Source of the DNA: Eriocheir sinensis
Lineage: Eukaryota; Arthropoda; Malacostraca; Decapoda; Varunidae
Length of the DNA: 64,000 bases
NCBI RefSeq assembly: GCF_024679095.1
Contig: NC_066520.1
Coordinates: 7,752,409-7,816,408 of the forward strand
Direction of reading: 5' to 3'
Part shown: one piece after another, positions 1 through 10,690 of the stretch
Layout: every line of letters begins with the position of its first letter
Position numbering within the stretch: the stretch's first letter is position 1
The notes under the pieces: model-generated
Told to the model about the DNA's origin: nothing
The model's database searches: none
The model's input: only the letters and a program-made list of their open reading frames with translations
Position numbers and translations under genes: made by a program

Positions 1-179
1 AAGGAGACTGCGTCCCAGCTTCAGGTAGGGACTTCTGATCTCCGGGATGTCGTTGATGAACCTTGAGTACTTGTACCTATTGAACTTCCACTGGGAGTTT
101 CCTTATCAACTGAAGATCTGGTGTCCAGGGACATGGGTTGAGGAATGCAGAGCCACAAAAACCCCTATGACACCAACTA

Positions 180-1650
180 ATGAAATCCCAAAATATAAGG
201 CACCTGCTGCCTTGAGGGATGGTCCCCAGCAGCGATCACTGGACCCAGGGCAGAGCCGTCTCCCTCTTGCCTCTGAATGTCCATAAGGTAGTAGTCTGCA
301 AAGACTGAAGGGTCTTCTGGCAGTCTGCTTCTAAAATGGAGGCAATGGAACTGTTCTTCCATAGAAGCATAGATGTGGCAATATCCCTGATGTCAAGTGC
401 CCAGACCTTGAACAAAGGCCTAAATCCCCGGGAAAAGACTTGTGGGCTGTCTTAATTGTATCCCGAAGAAAAAAGGACATTGCCGCTTTAGACATTGGCC
501 ATTTGGGATCCAGCACCGAGATGAAAAGATTCCTAGGCCTAGAGGAGGAAGATGATATTTGAAGGTATTGATGTAGAGCCCGTACTGGGCAAAGCAGACG
601 CTCCTCATCCTCTCTTCCCACGAATGAGGAAAGACTGCGAAGATGGAACTCTCTAGGGATGAGGTTAAGGCCTGTTTCTGTCTTTGCCACAAACTCAGGA
701 AGGTAAGACAGAATGAGATTCTCCCCCTGTGTGGCTGCAACTCTAGATAGGGCATGAAGCTCACCCCCCCTCTTAGCTGTAGCCAGGGCTACCAGATAAA
801 AGGGCTTCCTTGTCAAATCCTGTAAGGATGTCCAATTTAAGGGTTTGAAAGGAGGACATGTTAAGGCTTTACGGACCACGTCTACGTTCCATGACGGAGC
901 TCTGCAAGGTGGATGGTGTACTTGCCTTGAACAAGTCTCTATGACTTCCCGGACAACTCGATCTGAAGACAGATCAAACACTTTAAGGGCAAACATGCCA
1001 TTTAGCAGAGCCTTGTACCCCTTAATAGCGGAGACGGACAGATTGCAATCCTGTTTTAGAAAAACTAAAAAAATCCACAACTTTTGGCTGGATGGATTAG
1101 AGACAGTGCTACCTTCTCTCTTGCACCACTCCCTGAACCTCTTCCACTTATATTGGTAGTTCATAAGAGTGGAATGCCGTTTAGATCTCGCCAGGAATTC
1201 TGTAACTTGGAAAGAATAGCTTCGGTGACGGAGGATACGCTTGATAGTTTCTACATGGCTAACTGCAACATGGGGAGAGCCTGATGGAACCTGCAAATAT
1301 GAGGCTGGCAGAAAAGGTCCCTGCGATGTGGAAGGCGCCGGGGGGAGTCCTCTGAAGCCTGTATGAGATCTGGGAACCACTCTCTCTTTGGGCAAAATTG
1401 TGCAGTCAGGATGAGGTTGGTGTAATGAGCTGTCCTCAACTTGTTGAGAACCTTCCTGATCAATGGGAAGGGAGGAAAAGTGTATAGATCTTGATGATCC
1501 CAGTTGTACAGGAAAGTGTCCGTGGCTATTGCCATTGGATCCCGAAATGGTGAGACAAAGTTCGGAAGCTGGAAGCTGAGCCTCGTGGCAAACAGGCCCA
1601 CTGTGGGGTAACTTCAAAGCCTCCACAGTTAACTGCAGATGTCCAGGTGA
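180..1650 (-). pseudogene. DIRS-type tyrosine recombinase, broken
   Basis: C-terminal integrase of a DIRS retrotransposon, which uses a tyrosine recombinase instead of a DDE integrase. One long open stretch (1659-331) carries the N-terminal core-binding part (RHSTLMNYQYKWKRFREWC) and the first catalytic box with ATAKRGGELHALS (Arg). The frame is then lost near 420. The second box continues in another frame as ALDIRDIATSMLLW, where the usual His of HxxR is Leu. The last box, VFADYYLMDIQ with the nucleophilic Tyr, lies in a third frame near 250-310. Frameshifts plus the lost His show it is inactive. It follows RNase H, the normal DIRS order. Confidence 0.8.
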
Positions 1651-1936
1651 AAAGTCCATTCTGTAGAGATGATCTGATCCTGTCTGCTAAGGCAATCCGC
1701 CAGGACATTGGACGACTCCTTCACGAACTGGGTGAGTATCTGGATGGTATGATATTCTGCCCATTGTAGAATCACTTGTGCCTCTGCATTGAGAAGTCCC
1801 GAACGAGTCCCACCTTCCCTAGCTAAGTACGACAGGGCCGTGGCATTGTTGGAGAACACCGCAACAGTCTTTCCACGAATGTACTCTGTGAAGTGGGACA
1901 AGCCGAGACAAACAGCTTGAGCTCCAAGAGTTTGAA
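1629..1936 (-). pseudogene. DIRS RNase H domain, truncated
   Basis: Minus-strand fragment reading AVFSNNATALSYLAREGG, then LQWAEYHTIQI and SSNVLADCLSRQDQ, the C-terminal part of the RNase H found between reverse transcriptase and recombinase in DIRS elements. The catalytic-position D of the usual xSDNxxA motif is S here (FSNNATA). The domain stops abruptly at 1936/1937, where a LINE fragment of opposite orientation begins, and the reverse transcriptase that should lie upstream is absent. Confidence 0.72.
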
Positions 1937-3045
1937 AAATGCCAGTTAAATTAAGACTAAAATCACACCAAGTAACAGAGGAAATATTGTATAGAACAAC
2001 TAAACTAAAGGAAATAGATGAATGCAAGGTAATATATATATATAAAGAAAAATAGAAATGAAAAAGAAAGAAAGAAATGGAATGAATTGCAATCAGAGCT
2101 AAAGGAGAAGAATAGTGCAAGAACAGAAGAGGAAGTAAATAAATTTTTTTGGAGAATTGTGGGAGACAGGGTAAAGAAATGGTATATAAGGGAAAAGCCG
2201 AAAGAGAACAGAAACTAGATAAGACTGGAACAACTAAGGGTTTAAGTGTGATGTATACCAATGTAGATGGGATAATATCTAGAAAACTGGAACTACAAGA
2301 CTACTTAAAGGAAAAAGAGCCCAAGATTGTGTGTTTAACAAAAACAAAGCTAAAAGAGGTCATTCAAATAGTGTTTAATAATAATTATAATGTACAGAGG
2401 AAGGAGAGGAAGGGTAAAGGTGGTGGAGAAGTGATGATAATGACGAGGAAGGAATTACTAGTGATATCAGTTGTATACGGAGAAGGAAAGGCGGAAATAG
2501 TGAGTGCTAACCTGGAGAACAAGAACAGAGAAATGATGACGATAGTACCACCAAGAACAAACTCATGGAACAGAGAAGAATATGAGACCATGATTGAAGA
2601 TACCATTCAGAGTTTGAGTAGGTTACTCAAAACAAACAAAAAAGTCTTGTTAGTTGGGGACTTCAACTGTTAGGAGGTAAATTGGGAAACATTCGAAAGT
2701 GTAGGTAATGAGGCGGAATGGGGGGAAAGATTTATAAAACTGACTATGGAAAACTTGATGATGCAGAGGGTGACTGAGAACACAGGATATAGGAGTGATG
2801 ACAAACCAGCGAGATGACCTAGTGGTGAAGAAAGGAAGGGCACTTGTTACATGAATTAAGATATGTGTGTCCCATGGGAAAAAGTGATCATGGGAAAATA
2901 GAGATGGAAACAGGAGGAAGGCATTGAGGAGGATGAATCACATAAAAGAAAAAGGAGAACCTATAGAAAAACGGACATAGAAAATCTTAAGAAATATTAT
3001 GAAAAACTAAACTGGGAAAAGTTAGCCCGTACAGTACCGGCCGAT
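1937..3045 (+). mobile_element. LINE fragment, CR1/Jockey-like family A (endonuclease part)
   Basis: Plus-strand copy of the family seen in full at 50316-54566. It begins inside the end of ORF1 (KLRLKSQQVT-like) and runs through the apurinic endonuclease: TNVDGIISRKLELQDYLKEK, NSWNREEYETMIED, VLLVGDFNC, then a stop codon at 2671. It ends near 3045 within the linker before the reverse transcriptase. Truncated at both ends, with stops and frameshifts, so a dead fragment. Its abrupt 3' end suggests later rearrangement rather than simple 5' truncation. Confidence 0.78.
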
Positions 3046-3354
3046 TTAAATATTTTTGGCTTGCCCAGTATCGGCCAATTTTTTTGGGGGGGGGCTTAAA
3101 AATGTTCCGTGATGGGAAAAGTGGAAAAAATAAGAAAAAAAACATATGTCATAGACCTATTTTTCGCAGGAGAACTCCATGAAGTGTTACCACGGTGTGG
3201 CTGGAAACGGCCCCTGCACGTGATTGATGGTTTATGGAGGATTTGACAAGTGATAGAGGCCAGGTAGCCCATTTTTATTGCACACAGGTGTAGAATACTC
3301 CAGAGAGCATGATTTCATGGGGTATAAGTGTGGGATTTTCAGAATTTTAGCTCA
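3046..3354. other. unassigned spacer
   Basis: No coding signal found. Begins with CAGTACCGGCCGATTTAAAT right after a TA, which resembles one end of a TA-targeting DNA element, but I could not find a matching inverted end. Contains a G run near 3088. Confidence 0.3.
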
Positions 3355-3642
3355 CTCGTCATCATCATCATCATTTCATCGACGCCTGCTCCTAGAAGCT
3401 CCCACCAGGGGATGGCCACGGCAGAAGAGCTTCCAACTTTCTCCATCCAGACACTCCCTCCTTGCCTGCTCAAAGTTTCTCAAAGATCTTTCCCCCCTCT
3501 CCCTAACGTAGTCTTGCACCCTATCCCTCCATTTCACTGGAGGTCGTCCTCTAGCATTCCCTCCCTCTATCTCACTCACATACACCCTTCTGGTCATCTT
3601 ACTCTCCTCCATTCGTTCCATGTGGCCAAAACTTTAAAGTCT
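3355..3642 (-). mobile_element. RTE-like LINE 3' tail
   Basis: Minus-strand C-terminus reading VSEIEGGNARGRPPVKWRDR, then RSLRNFEQARRECLD and FCRGHPLVGASRSRRR, ending in an ATC/GAT microsatellite on the 3' side (3358-3375). Nearly identical to the tail of the RTE copy at 17784-22600. A typical 5'-truncated insertion. Confidence 0.8.
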
Positions 3643-4463
3643 GTAGCATGATGCTTGGCATGTGTTGCACCTCCCTCTGGCTGTGTGGGCTTAACTGAGT
3701 CCTCAGTCAGAATGCCCCGGTGACTCACAGCCTGGCCCTCACCCAGGGCCTGTGGGCAGGGGTGTGGATCTGTAAATACACACCTGTCCCTGCCCTGATC
3801 ACGTTCTGAAGGAGATTCTGAACGTGGTGGAGCCAGGTCTCCCCCGACCCCAGGGCGTGATTGCTTGATCCTCAATGGAACATCCTTGGGTGGCCTAGAA
3901 TGTTTACCCATGGAAGGAGCAAGGGAGGATGGTGCCTGAGCTAAACCTAAATCACCTCCGGACCTCTCCTGCCCCTGGTTGCCCCCTACCGGCACATCAG
4001 TTAGGAGTGACTGCACACTCTGCCTTGTGGCGAGGCTGGAAAGGGGGTTCATAGCGGACTGAACCGCACCTTGAACTGGGGTGAGGAGGTAGCTGGAAGA
4101 GAGGCTGTATTAGTAGCTAACCTACTCTCTACCTCCTTAGCCACCATCGCAGACAACATGGCAGGGAGAGAATCTTGTTGGCTGACTTCAGGAAAACCCA
4201 GGAAAGAAGCAAACTCCTTGAAGAAGGTAGACATATCCTAGGGAGAATCCTTAAAAGAACTGGGAATCTGGGACTCTTGAATCCTCTGGTCCCACCGATC
4301 CATGCACGGAACCACTGTCTAATCCCGAGGGAGTGGGTGACTGAGAATCGTCACGCGAGGCAGGGAAGGGAGTGGGATTGGTCCCAGCCCTTACATTCCC
4401 TGAAGAGAGGGAAGATTTCCTCTTAGCTTTATATTCTAGCCTCTTCTGCAATATCTGCTGGTA
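3643..4463 (-). pseudogene. DIRS gag-like protein, C-terminal part
   Basis: Minus-strand coding remnants in several frames: YQQILQKRLEYKAKRKSSLS near 4440, then MSTFFKEFASFLGFPEVSQQ with SLPAMLSAMVAKEVESRL near 4230-4110, then a Pro/Gly-rich tail down to 3650. The order and orientation fit the gag of the DIRS element whose RNase H and recombinase lie at 180-1936, so both are probably one element. The call rests on gag style (basic patch after a Cys-rich segment) and position, not on an enzymatic motif. Confidence 0.5.
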
Positions 4464-5239
4464 CAGTAGAGCCCCATTTAGTGCCAGAATTAGGTGGATG
4501 AACGCGGTCGCGCTAACTGAATTCGCGCTAATTGAATAAGGTAACCAATATGAAAAAAAATATTTGGTGCACATGTGGGTCTGACTTTTGGGTTTGATAA
4601 TTACTCAAAATAATCAGTCACAAACAAACAAACAAACAAAAAAAAAAAAAAAAAAAAAAAAAAAACTACGATTGGCTGAGCTCTAAAAACAGGCTTGTGA
4701 TTCGCTGGGATTCCGATGACGTCATCGCCGGCGCTCACCCGGTCAGCGGCCTCGCTGCCTTAAGGCAGTATTACGCTTGGACAACCGGCAAATCCAAATT
4801 TTCCGGGTGTGCGTCACACACGGCCAAGGTCAGTTGCCCGTATCCACATCCACAACGTAAACAAAGCACTTGCCCTGTATCAACATGGCGTCGTCTGGTA
4901 GAGTAAGGGCTCTCATGGCTTGTGCCGCACATCATGGCGACTTGTGCCGCGCATCATGGTGGCTTGTGCTGCGCATCATGGCGGCTTGTGCCGTGCATCA
5001 CGGCGGCTTGTGCCGCGCATCATGGCGGCTTGTGCCGCGCATCATGGCGGCTTGTGCCGCGCATCATGGCGGCTTGTGCCGCGCATCATGGCGGCTTGGC
5101 GCAATTTTCAAATTTCAGTCGTGGTGGCTGCTCGCGCTAAGTGGGGCTTTTGCGCTAATTATTTTTTTTCTTGGTAGATGGTGGCTCGCGCTAATTGCGG
5201 TTCGCGCTAATTGATCTCGCGCTAAGTGGGGCTCTACTG
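4464..5239. mobile_element. TA-flanked DNA element (CAGTAGAGCCCC family) with cargo, short copy
   Basis: Starts CAGTAGAGCCCCATTTAG and ends with the inverse (CTAAGTGGGGCTCTACTG), with TA at 4462-4463 and 5240-5241. TA duplication and CAGT ends fit the Tc1/mariner-pogo/Tigger group. No transposase remains. Inside are a poly-A run (4639-4665), a stretch with GATGACGTCATCGCCGGCGC, a coding-like start ATGGCGTCGTCTGG (MASSGRVRALMACAA) and a 22-bp minisatellite. It splits the DIRS gag; removing it restores one reading frame. The longer relative is at 59527-61088. Confidence 0.85.
4913..5099 (+). repeat. 22-bp minisatellite, about 8 units
   Basis: Tandem unit gcatcatggcggcttgtgcc plus gc, repeated about eight times with point variants. 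It follows a MASS-type open reading frame and has no stop codon in any plus-strand frame, so it translates as MAACAAHHGGLCRASWRL-type repeats in all three. The same unit is expanded to about 1 kb at 59670-60667 in the opposite orientation. Confidence 0.9.
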
Positions 5240-5241
5240 TA

Positions 5242-5640
5242 CTTATGAGCTTGGAACTCCACTCAGCACACTCGTGACACCTGTTGTTTACATCACAGAA
5301 ACCATCACGAGAGACACGTATCTACAGTGTGTGGGTCGTTGTGGGCACTCCCAAGAACTCTCCTGCAACCAGAAGAAGCACATTCTCCTTGTGAAATGCG
5401 AAGATTAGGAATGAGAGACGAAGGCTAAGAAGAGCCAGTGGGGAATCTGTGCTGGAAACATGGCCATGAGGGGGAGACTGCTCCTGCCCGTCTACGACAA
5501 CCTGGCTGTGGGAAGCCTCGCCGACGCCGACAAACACAGGAGGCGGTGAGAGCAAACTCTCCTGGCAGTGAGGTAACTCAGCCATAAAGCTAGAATGAGA
5601 GATCGCTGGACAGTAAACATGAGAAAGTATTTTAGAAAAC
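5242..5640 (-). pseudogene. DIRS gag-like protein, N-terminal Cys-rich part
   Basis: Minus-strand remnants with MAELPHCQESLLSPPPVF near 5580 and, one frameshift later, SRDGFCDVNNRCHECAEWSS near 5300-5250. The CDVxxRCxECxxW arrangement is the style of decapod DIRS gag zinc-binding segments. The reading frame runs into 4463 once the TA-flanked element at 4464-5239 is removed, which shows the two gag pieces were contiguous. Confidence 0.5.
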
Positions 5641-5874
5641 TTGAGTTCGCAAGGTAGCAGAGGAAGGCAGGGTTGCCATGAATTGCCATAGGTTGCCAAG
5701 GGTGGAATACAATGGAAATTCTTCTGACTGTGGGATTAGATGACTGGGTAGTAGGGGAACATTGTAAATGCTAATATACGAAGCAGGTTCTATGTGAAAC
5801 AATTAGCTTGTGCTGGAAGGTGTTTGCCAAGAACAAACTCCTGGCTACCCTCCACAATCAATCCGAAGTCTCAC
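5641..5874. other. intron sequence beside unc79 exon
   Basis: Sequence between the DIRS element and the donor of unc79 exon 5875-5998. Nothing further recognised. Confidence 0.4.
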
Positions 5875-5998
5875 CTGTAGCCATGAGAGGGTCTGTTCTT
5901 GTACATTGGCTGAGGTCTTTTTGAAGCGGAAGCTGATAAACTGGTACATCTGGGGAGCATCAAAACCCAAAGGACTCATATCGGAGTCCAGGAGTTTG
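5875..5998 (-). CDS. unc79: unc79 exon (last one in the window)
   Basis: Encodes KLLDSDMSPLGFDAPQMYQF, then ISFRFKKTSANVQEQTLSWLQ. LDxxMSPLGFD and VQEQxLxWLQ are conserved UNC79 motifs. Acceptor is attttcag, donor is CTACAG then gtgaga; leaves in phase 0. The gene must continue below position 1, since animal UNC79 is far longer than the 381 codons seen here. The remaining 5.87 kb at the left edge is intron filled by a DIRS element. Confidence 0.92.
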
Positions 5999-6133
5999 CT
6001 GAAAATTAATGGAAGAACAAGAGATTACATTAGCAGATAAATAAAGCTCAAAATTTTTTTGTGGTTCTAATTTACCTGATATCAGAAAGGATATAACATA
6101 AGGTAGGCAATAACATGATTTAGGATGCCATAC

Positions 6134-6310
6134 TTCAGTGTAATTTTTAATTCATCCCGTTCCTCTTCCGGGATCTCGTTGTGAATTGCCTCCATCCAGT
6201 GGGGCATTACTCGGTCCCACACCTGAAGTGACACCAGCTCATGGGTCACCAAGCAGAAGAGACGATTGAACCCTTCCTTGATGTGGTCAGTACGGGTAGC
6301 CAGTGCATCC
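6134..6310 (-). CDS. unc79: unc79 exon
   Basis: Completes the tryptophan codon and encodes DALATRTDHIKEGFNRLFCL, then QVWDRVMPHWMEAIHNEIPE and ERDELKITL. The block (x)LxxRTxHxKEGxxRLxCLV...MPHWMEAI is a UNC79 hallmark. Acceptor is tttttag, donor is CTGAA then gtatgg; phase 2 in and out. Only 135 bp of intron separate it from the next exon. Intact, no stops. Confidence 0.92.
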
Positions 6311-6639
6311 CTAAAAATGGTATAAGTGATCCCTTACTTCTGTGGTTAATAGTGTGCAATCTAGAGATTATGAAAATTTAGAGTAGATATTATTTGTTAA
6401 CTGATCTTATATAAAATATTTTATAATTTCTTCCTTTCTCAGAGGCCCCAGCATTTATAAATCTCATTTTTACTGTAAATATTTTCTGCAATTTATCAAT
6501 GACTTCTTTATTTGCTGGCATTGAAGATGCACTTTTACTCTCAAAATAGGACTAGAAAAATTAGCATGTCTTGGACACCAAATGTTGGATTAGCTGTAGG
6601 CCTATTGGAAGTTTACAGATAAAAGTTGTTGTTATTGTT

Positions 6640-7480
6640 GAAGGGGTATGACAGTATAGCAGATCCTACACACCTTGGCAACATCCTGTGACAACGTGGA
6701 AACACTTACGGTGCCAGGGACATTCCATGTGAGTTCAACCCCCCCCCAAAAAAAAGGGGGTCGATTTTCTGGGCCCATCTCAGATTTTATTCATATTTGG
6801 TAGGCTCATAAATCTCACCGAGGTGAATAAAAACATATAGGTATTAATTTTCTAGGTTGCACCGTTCATGAAGTTATGACACAGTGAAGTTTGACCCAGG
6901 AGGTCATTTTCGGGGGGTAATGCGGTTGGTCAGCAGTCAATATCTCAGCTATCAGACCACCTAGAGACTCCATTCAAACACCATTTTAAAGCTCTTGGAG
7001 AGCTCTACAATTTAGCTTAGATGACTTTGTCTGTGCAAGGTCAAATAAAAAAATTATGTTGAAGTGTGACCCTTGACCTCACATAGCAAAAAATAGTATT
7101 CTTCGATTTATTTTCCAAGAATGTATTTTGCAGCCACACATATAAGCTTCAATGTGCAATAAGTCTTATGCTGTGATTCAGTATGGTTAGGGCAGGGCAC
7201 CCAGTTGAATACACCCCATCCACTCATTTTTTTTATGAAAAGGGAGACATTTTTTCCAAGAATGTGTTTTGTTGGTATAGTATATATATAAGCTTCAGTG
7301 TGCAACAAGTTTTATTATGTGATTCAAGTAGTTTGAATACCACACTGCATTTTGTAACACCAAAAAATGAAATAATTTTCAACACTCGTGTTTAATTCAC
7401 GAATTACAAGGACCATTTTTTCAACAGTTTTGTAGAGTTTGCCATATCAGCCCATAGTATGACCTGTGTATGTTGCTGGG
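6640..7480. repeat. unclassified intronic repeat with internal duplication
   Basis: Non-coding. A segment around 7101-7175 (ttttccaagaatgtattttg, then ataagcttcaatgtgcaa) recurs diverged at 7251-7330. Two segments resemble each other around GAAGTKTGACCC (6896, 7064). Possibly a satellite-like or degraded transposon; no termini identified. Confidence 0.4.
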
Positions 7481-7606
7481 CTCACAACATACAAAATGTC
7501 TGTTACATCAACAACAAGTTCATCCGGATTTGATGGAAACACAAATGACTGTGCTGGCCCTCATGACTCCAGGAAGTTGAGATGTACTTCATTGGCATCT
7601 GCATCA

Positions 7607-8095
<489 letters not shown>

Positions 8096-8540
8096 TATTT
8101 GGATTTAACAGACAAGGTAAAAAGGTCAGAAATCCACGGGGACAGAGTGAGAATAGTTTTTTAACCAACTGCGCCCTGTAACTACAAAACCATCTGCTAG
8201 CCACCTCGCCCTCCTCCCTTTATCTGCTGTCCCATCCTTTGGTTACTGTAGTCTTTTTCAGTCCACCTGATGAAATATTTTCCTCCTTGAGGTTCCCATT
8301 CAAATGAAGAACATATTTATAACACAAAAAAGTCATATGCATCAATCCAGGACGTAAATGTAATGGAAAATAGCCAAGTGTTTGTGAGTGTCAGTATTGA
8401 CACAGCTAAGGGGGGAGCGATGGGGGCGAAGCCCCCTGTTAAGTAGGTTAGGTTGTTAGGTTTGGTTAATTTAAATTTATTCGGCACGATGTGTAGGGTG
8501 GCAGAAATATGCAGCGCATGACGGGACAGGGCAGCAGCAA

Positions 8541-8837
8541 GGGTCTTCCCTATACTGGCTGGTGTTGCGAGAAATACCTCCTCATAGAAATGTCGCTCTG
8601 TTGTCCACCACCCATGCACACTGGGGGAGTACACAGGAGGAAAAACATTAAGTTGCCTGGTTTTGTTCTTGTTTGTCCACGTCTGATCTTTATGAGTGGT
8701 GAGTGAAATATAGAAACAGTAAACAAGTTGATTCTCTCTCTGTGAGCTATTTTGCGGCTGTGGCAGTAGGTGTACAGCATTGAAAAGTCAATCATTGAAT
8801 GATTTTTGAGAAACAGTTGGCAGATTATTTCATAACA

Positions 8838-8846
<9 letters not shown>
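8541..8846. repeat. dispersed repeat shared with 47371-47681
   Basis: Contains GGCTGGTGTTGCGAGAAATA, CCTGGTTTTGTTCT and GCATTGAAAAGTCAATCAT in the same order and spacing as 47371-47681, where the segment lies inside a TA-flanked element. It is followed by an AC tract (8839-8879) and a run of about 34 A (8880-8914). Confidence 0.7.
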
Positions 8847-8916
<70 letters not shown>

Positions 8917-9119
8917 TCTGCCAGTGCGAGACTGGTGCATTTGTAAAATTTTATCTGTACCAGTAACAATATGGTCCCCCGCAGGGCTCCACTGCCAACC
9001 TGGCAACCAGGTGTGCTGTGCTGCTATACAGACAATGTGCAGACAACATAAATGATAATAAAGTCTATATACCTACGTTTATTAGGTTCGTCGGGTTTAT
9101 TATATGTATTTTTTAATTT

Positions 9120-9192
9120 GTCACTTATAATGGACTTTTGGCATTAACGGACTAAGTTTCCCCCTAATTACTCTGTTATATCGAGGGTTTTC

Positions 9193-9205
<13 letters not shown>
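9120..9205. mobile_element. possible end of a TA-targeting DNA element
   Basis: Ends CTCTGTTATATCGAGGGTTTTCTG followed by TA (written in two parts: CTCTGTTATATCG, AGGGTTTTCTG). The inverse, CAGAAAACCCTCGATATAAC, is the kind of end seen in Tigger/pogo-like elements. The matching left end was not found. It is followed by a GT tract at 9195-9227. Confidence 0.4.
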
Positions 9206-9228
<23 letters not shown>

Positions 9229-9243
9229 GCTGAATGAACATAC

Positions 9244-9385
9244 CAGTGGCCTCCGACCCTAGCATGCTCCACAGGATGGGGCATCAGGCACCCCACAAAC
9301 ACCTCAAAATGGGTCTTGCACACATCCTGCAACCAATTGTGGATGTACTCTGTCTTCAGACGCTCAATAGATGTGCGCTGCTGGT
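9244..9385 (-). CDS. unc79: unc79 exon
   Basis: Encodes ERLKTEYIHNWLQDVCKTHF, then EVFVGCLMPHPVEHARVGGHW. The PHPxEYARVGGHW motif is strongly conserved in UNC79. Acceptor is tccttcag, donor is CACTG then gtatgt; enters in phase 1 and leaves in phase 2. The next intron (6311-9243) contains the 486-bp AT tract and unclassified repeats. Confidence 0.92.
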
Positions 9386-9640
9386 CTGAAGGAGGAAGAG
9401 ATCATTACTCAAAGCTGCTATATACAAACAATCCATAATCACAACTGATGTTTTCATTCATGAGCAATTTACATGATGCTTATAACACTAGTCATTGATT
9501 TCAGCAGCACTAAAGTTCAAGTAAACACAAACAAATATATTCCTAAAGCTGAAGAAATACAATATTCATTCAGTTCAATTGTTTTAATATCCCAAAGGAA
9601 AGAAAAAAGAAAGCAGACAGAGAAAGCAAAAGTTGCTTAC

Positions 9641-9803
9641 CATCAGGTAGGTACTGAGTGGCATTGAACCAGTGGCACAGAGCAGCCAGGAGGCGGCCCA
9701 ACACTTCTGGGGGAGTGTCAGCGGTGGGAGCGCACAGACTCACAATCAACCATACTCCATAGCGACTCAGCAGTCGTGCCTCCTCGGGATTTAAGCCATC
9801 CCC
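9641..9803 (-). CDS. unc79: unc79 exon (helical repeat region)
   Basis: Encodes GDGLNPEEARLLSRYGVWLI, then VSLCAPTADTPPEVLGRL and CHWFNATQYLPD. LSRYGxWLxVxLCxPTxDTPxEVLGRL is a well conserved UNC79 signature. Acceptor is aatgtag, donor is GATG then gtaagc; phase 0 in, phase 1 out. It is followed by a 255-bp intron. Its upstream intron (9804-24245) is 14,442 bp. Confidence 0.92.
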
Positions 9804-9895
9804 CTACATTGCCCAACCAGGCAGAAGGCCACAACAAGTGTCAATATGAATAGAAATACCATGTTATTCATCAAGGATAGAAAAAAATATATATA

Positions 9896-9938
<43 letters not shown>

Positions 9939-9943
9939 TATGT
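9896..9943. repeat. ATAA/AAT microsatellites in unc79 intron
   Basis: Short tetranucleotide (aaat) repeat followed by a trinucleotide (aat) repeat just upstream (on the transcript) of unc79 exon 9641-9803. Confidence 0.8.
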
Positions 9944-10012
9944 AAGTAATAGTTTTTTTTTCATTTTTTTGTTCTTTTTCATCTTTTACTGTTTTATTTT
10001 TTAATGTAGAGT

Positions 10013-10690
10013 GATGTTACTTCTGGACAATCTGGTGCCCTGTGTCCCTCTGGGAATGAGCACTGCACTAGCCCTGCCAGCTGCCAGTGGCCCCTCTGGG
10101 GGTGGACGAAAACTGGCTACGGGCAGAGGAAGGTCTCCATCTGACCTAGGGAAGGGGAGGAGAAGTTGGAAGGAGCACCTTAGGGTGGCGTGTATTAATG
10201 TGAATGGGATGAACGAGGAAGCGAAGAGAAGGGAGATAATAAACGAATTCCAGAAGGGAAGGATTGAGGTATTAGGTGTGAGACACATATGAAAGGATGT
10301 GGTGTGTGGAGTGTGGAAGTGATGGCAGGGAGAAGCTGTGGGAGGGGTGTGTGGAGGGGGGAGTAGTATGGTCAGGGGTAGAGGATGGAAGGGAGAGACA
10401 GGGACGTGCACTATTGGCCTCCCCATGAGTGTGGGCGGGAGTGGATGGGCATGGGTGGTGTGGTCTAAGGAGAGTGTGGATGACGGGGAAGACAGAGATA
10501 GAAAAGTTTGCATGGGTGTGTGTATATGTGCCAGTGAATGATAAGGGAAGGAAAGGCTTAATTTAAAGAGATTTTAGGAGGACGTAGGACAGTTTTAAAA
10601 ACCTTTGAAAGTGAAAGAAGAATTCTTGTATAAGGGATATGAATGCAATAGTTGGAAACAGGGAGATTGGTGATATGGTTGGGAAGTGGG
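10013..10690 (+). mobile_element. RTE-like LINE fragment, endonuclease start
   Basis: Plus-strand remnant reading RVACINVNGMNEEAKRREII then NEFQKGRIEVLGV, which is the start of the RTE endonuclease (compare VSINVNGLGGEEMRRVMI at 22313-22041), preceded by a 5'-leader-like stretch from 10013. The reading frame breaks after 10290 and again near 10540. It stops where the CR1-like LINE begins. Confidence 0.68.

Larger units (their letters stand above)
1..5640 (-). mobile_element. composite DIRS retroelement, interrupted and internally deleted
   Basis: On the minus strand the order is gag (5640-3643), then RNase H (1936-1629), recombinase (1650-180) and the 3' flank to the window edge. The reverse transcriptase is missing. 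The centre is replaced by a plus-strand LINE fragment (1937-3045), unassigned DNA (3046-3354) and an RTE tail (3355-3642). A TA-flanked DNA element (4464-5239) splits gag. The whole lies in an unc79 intron on the same strand as the gene. Gag and recombinase could come from two different DIRS copies. Confidence 0.6.

Noticed and set aside
1084..1284. Plus-strand open frames over the recombinase
   Set aside because: Antisense shadows of the DIRS recombinase.
4639..4665. Poly-A as evidence of a retrotransposon end
   Set aside because: It lies inside a DNA element with defined TA-flanked inverted ends and is not at a border.
9896..9982. Short Tyr/Leu-rich open frame on the minus strand
   Set aside because: Derived from AAT/AAAT microsatellites next to an unc79 splice acceptor.
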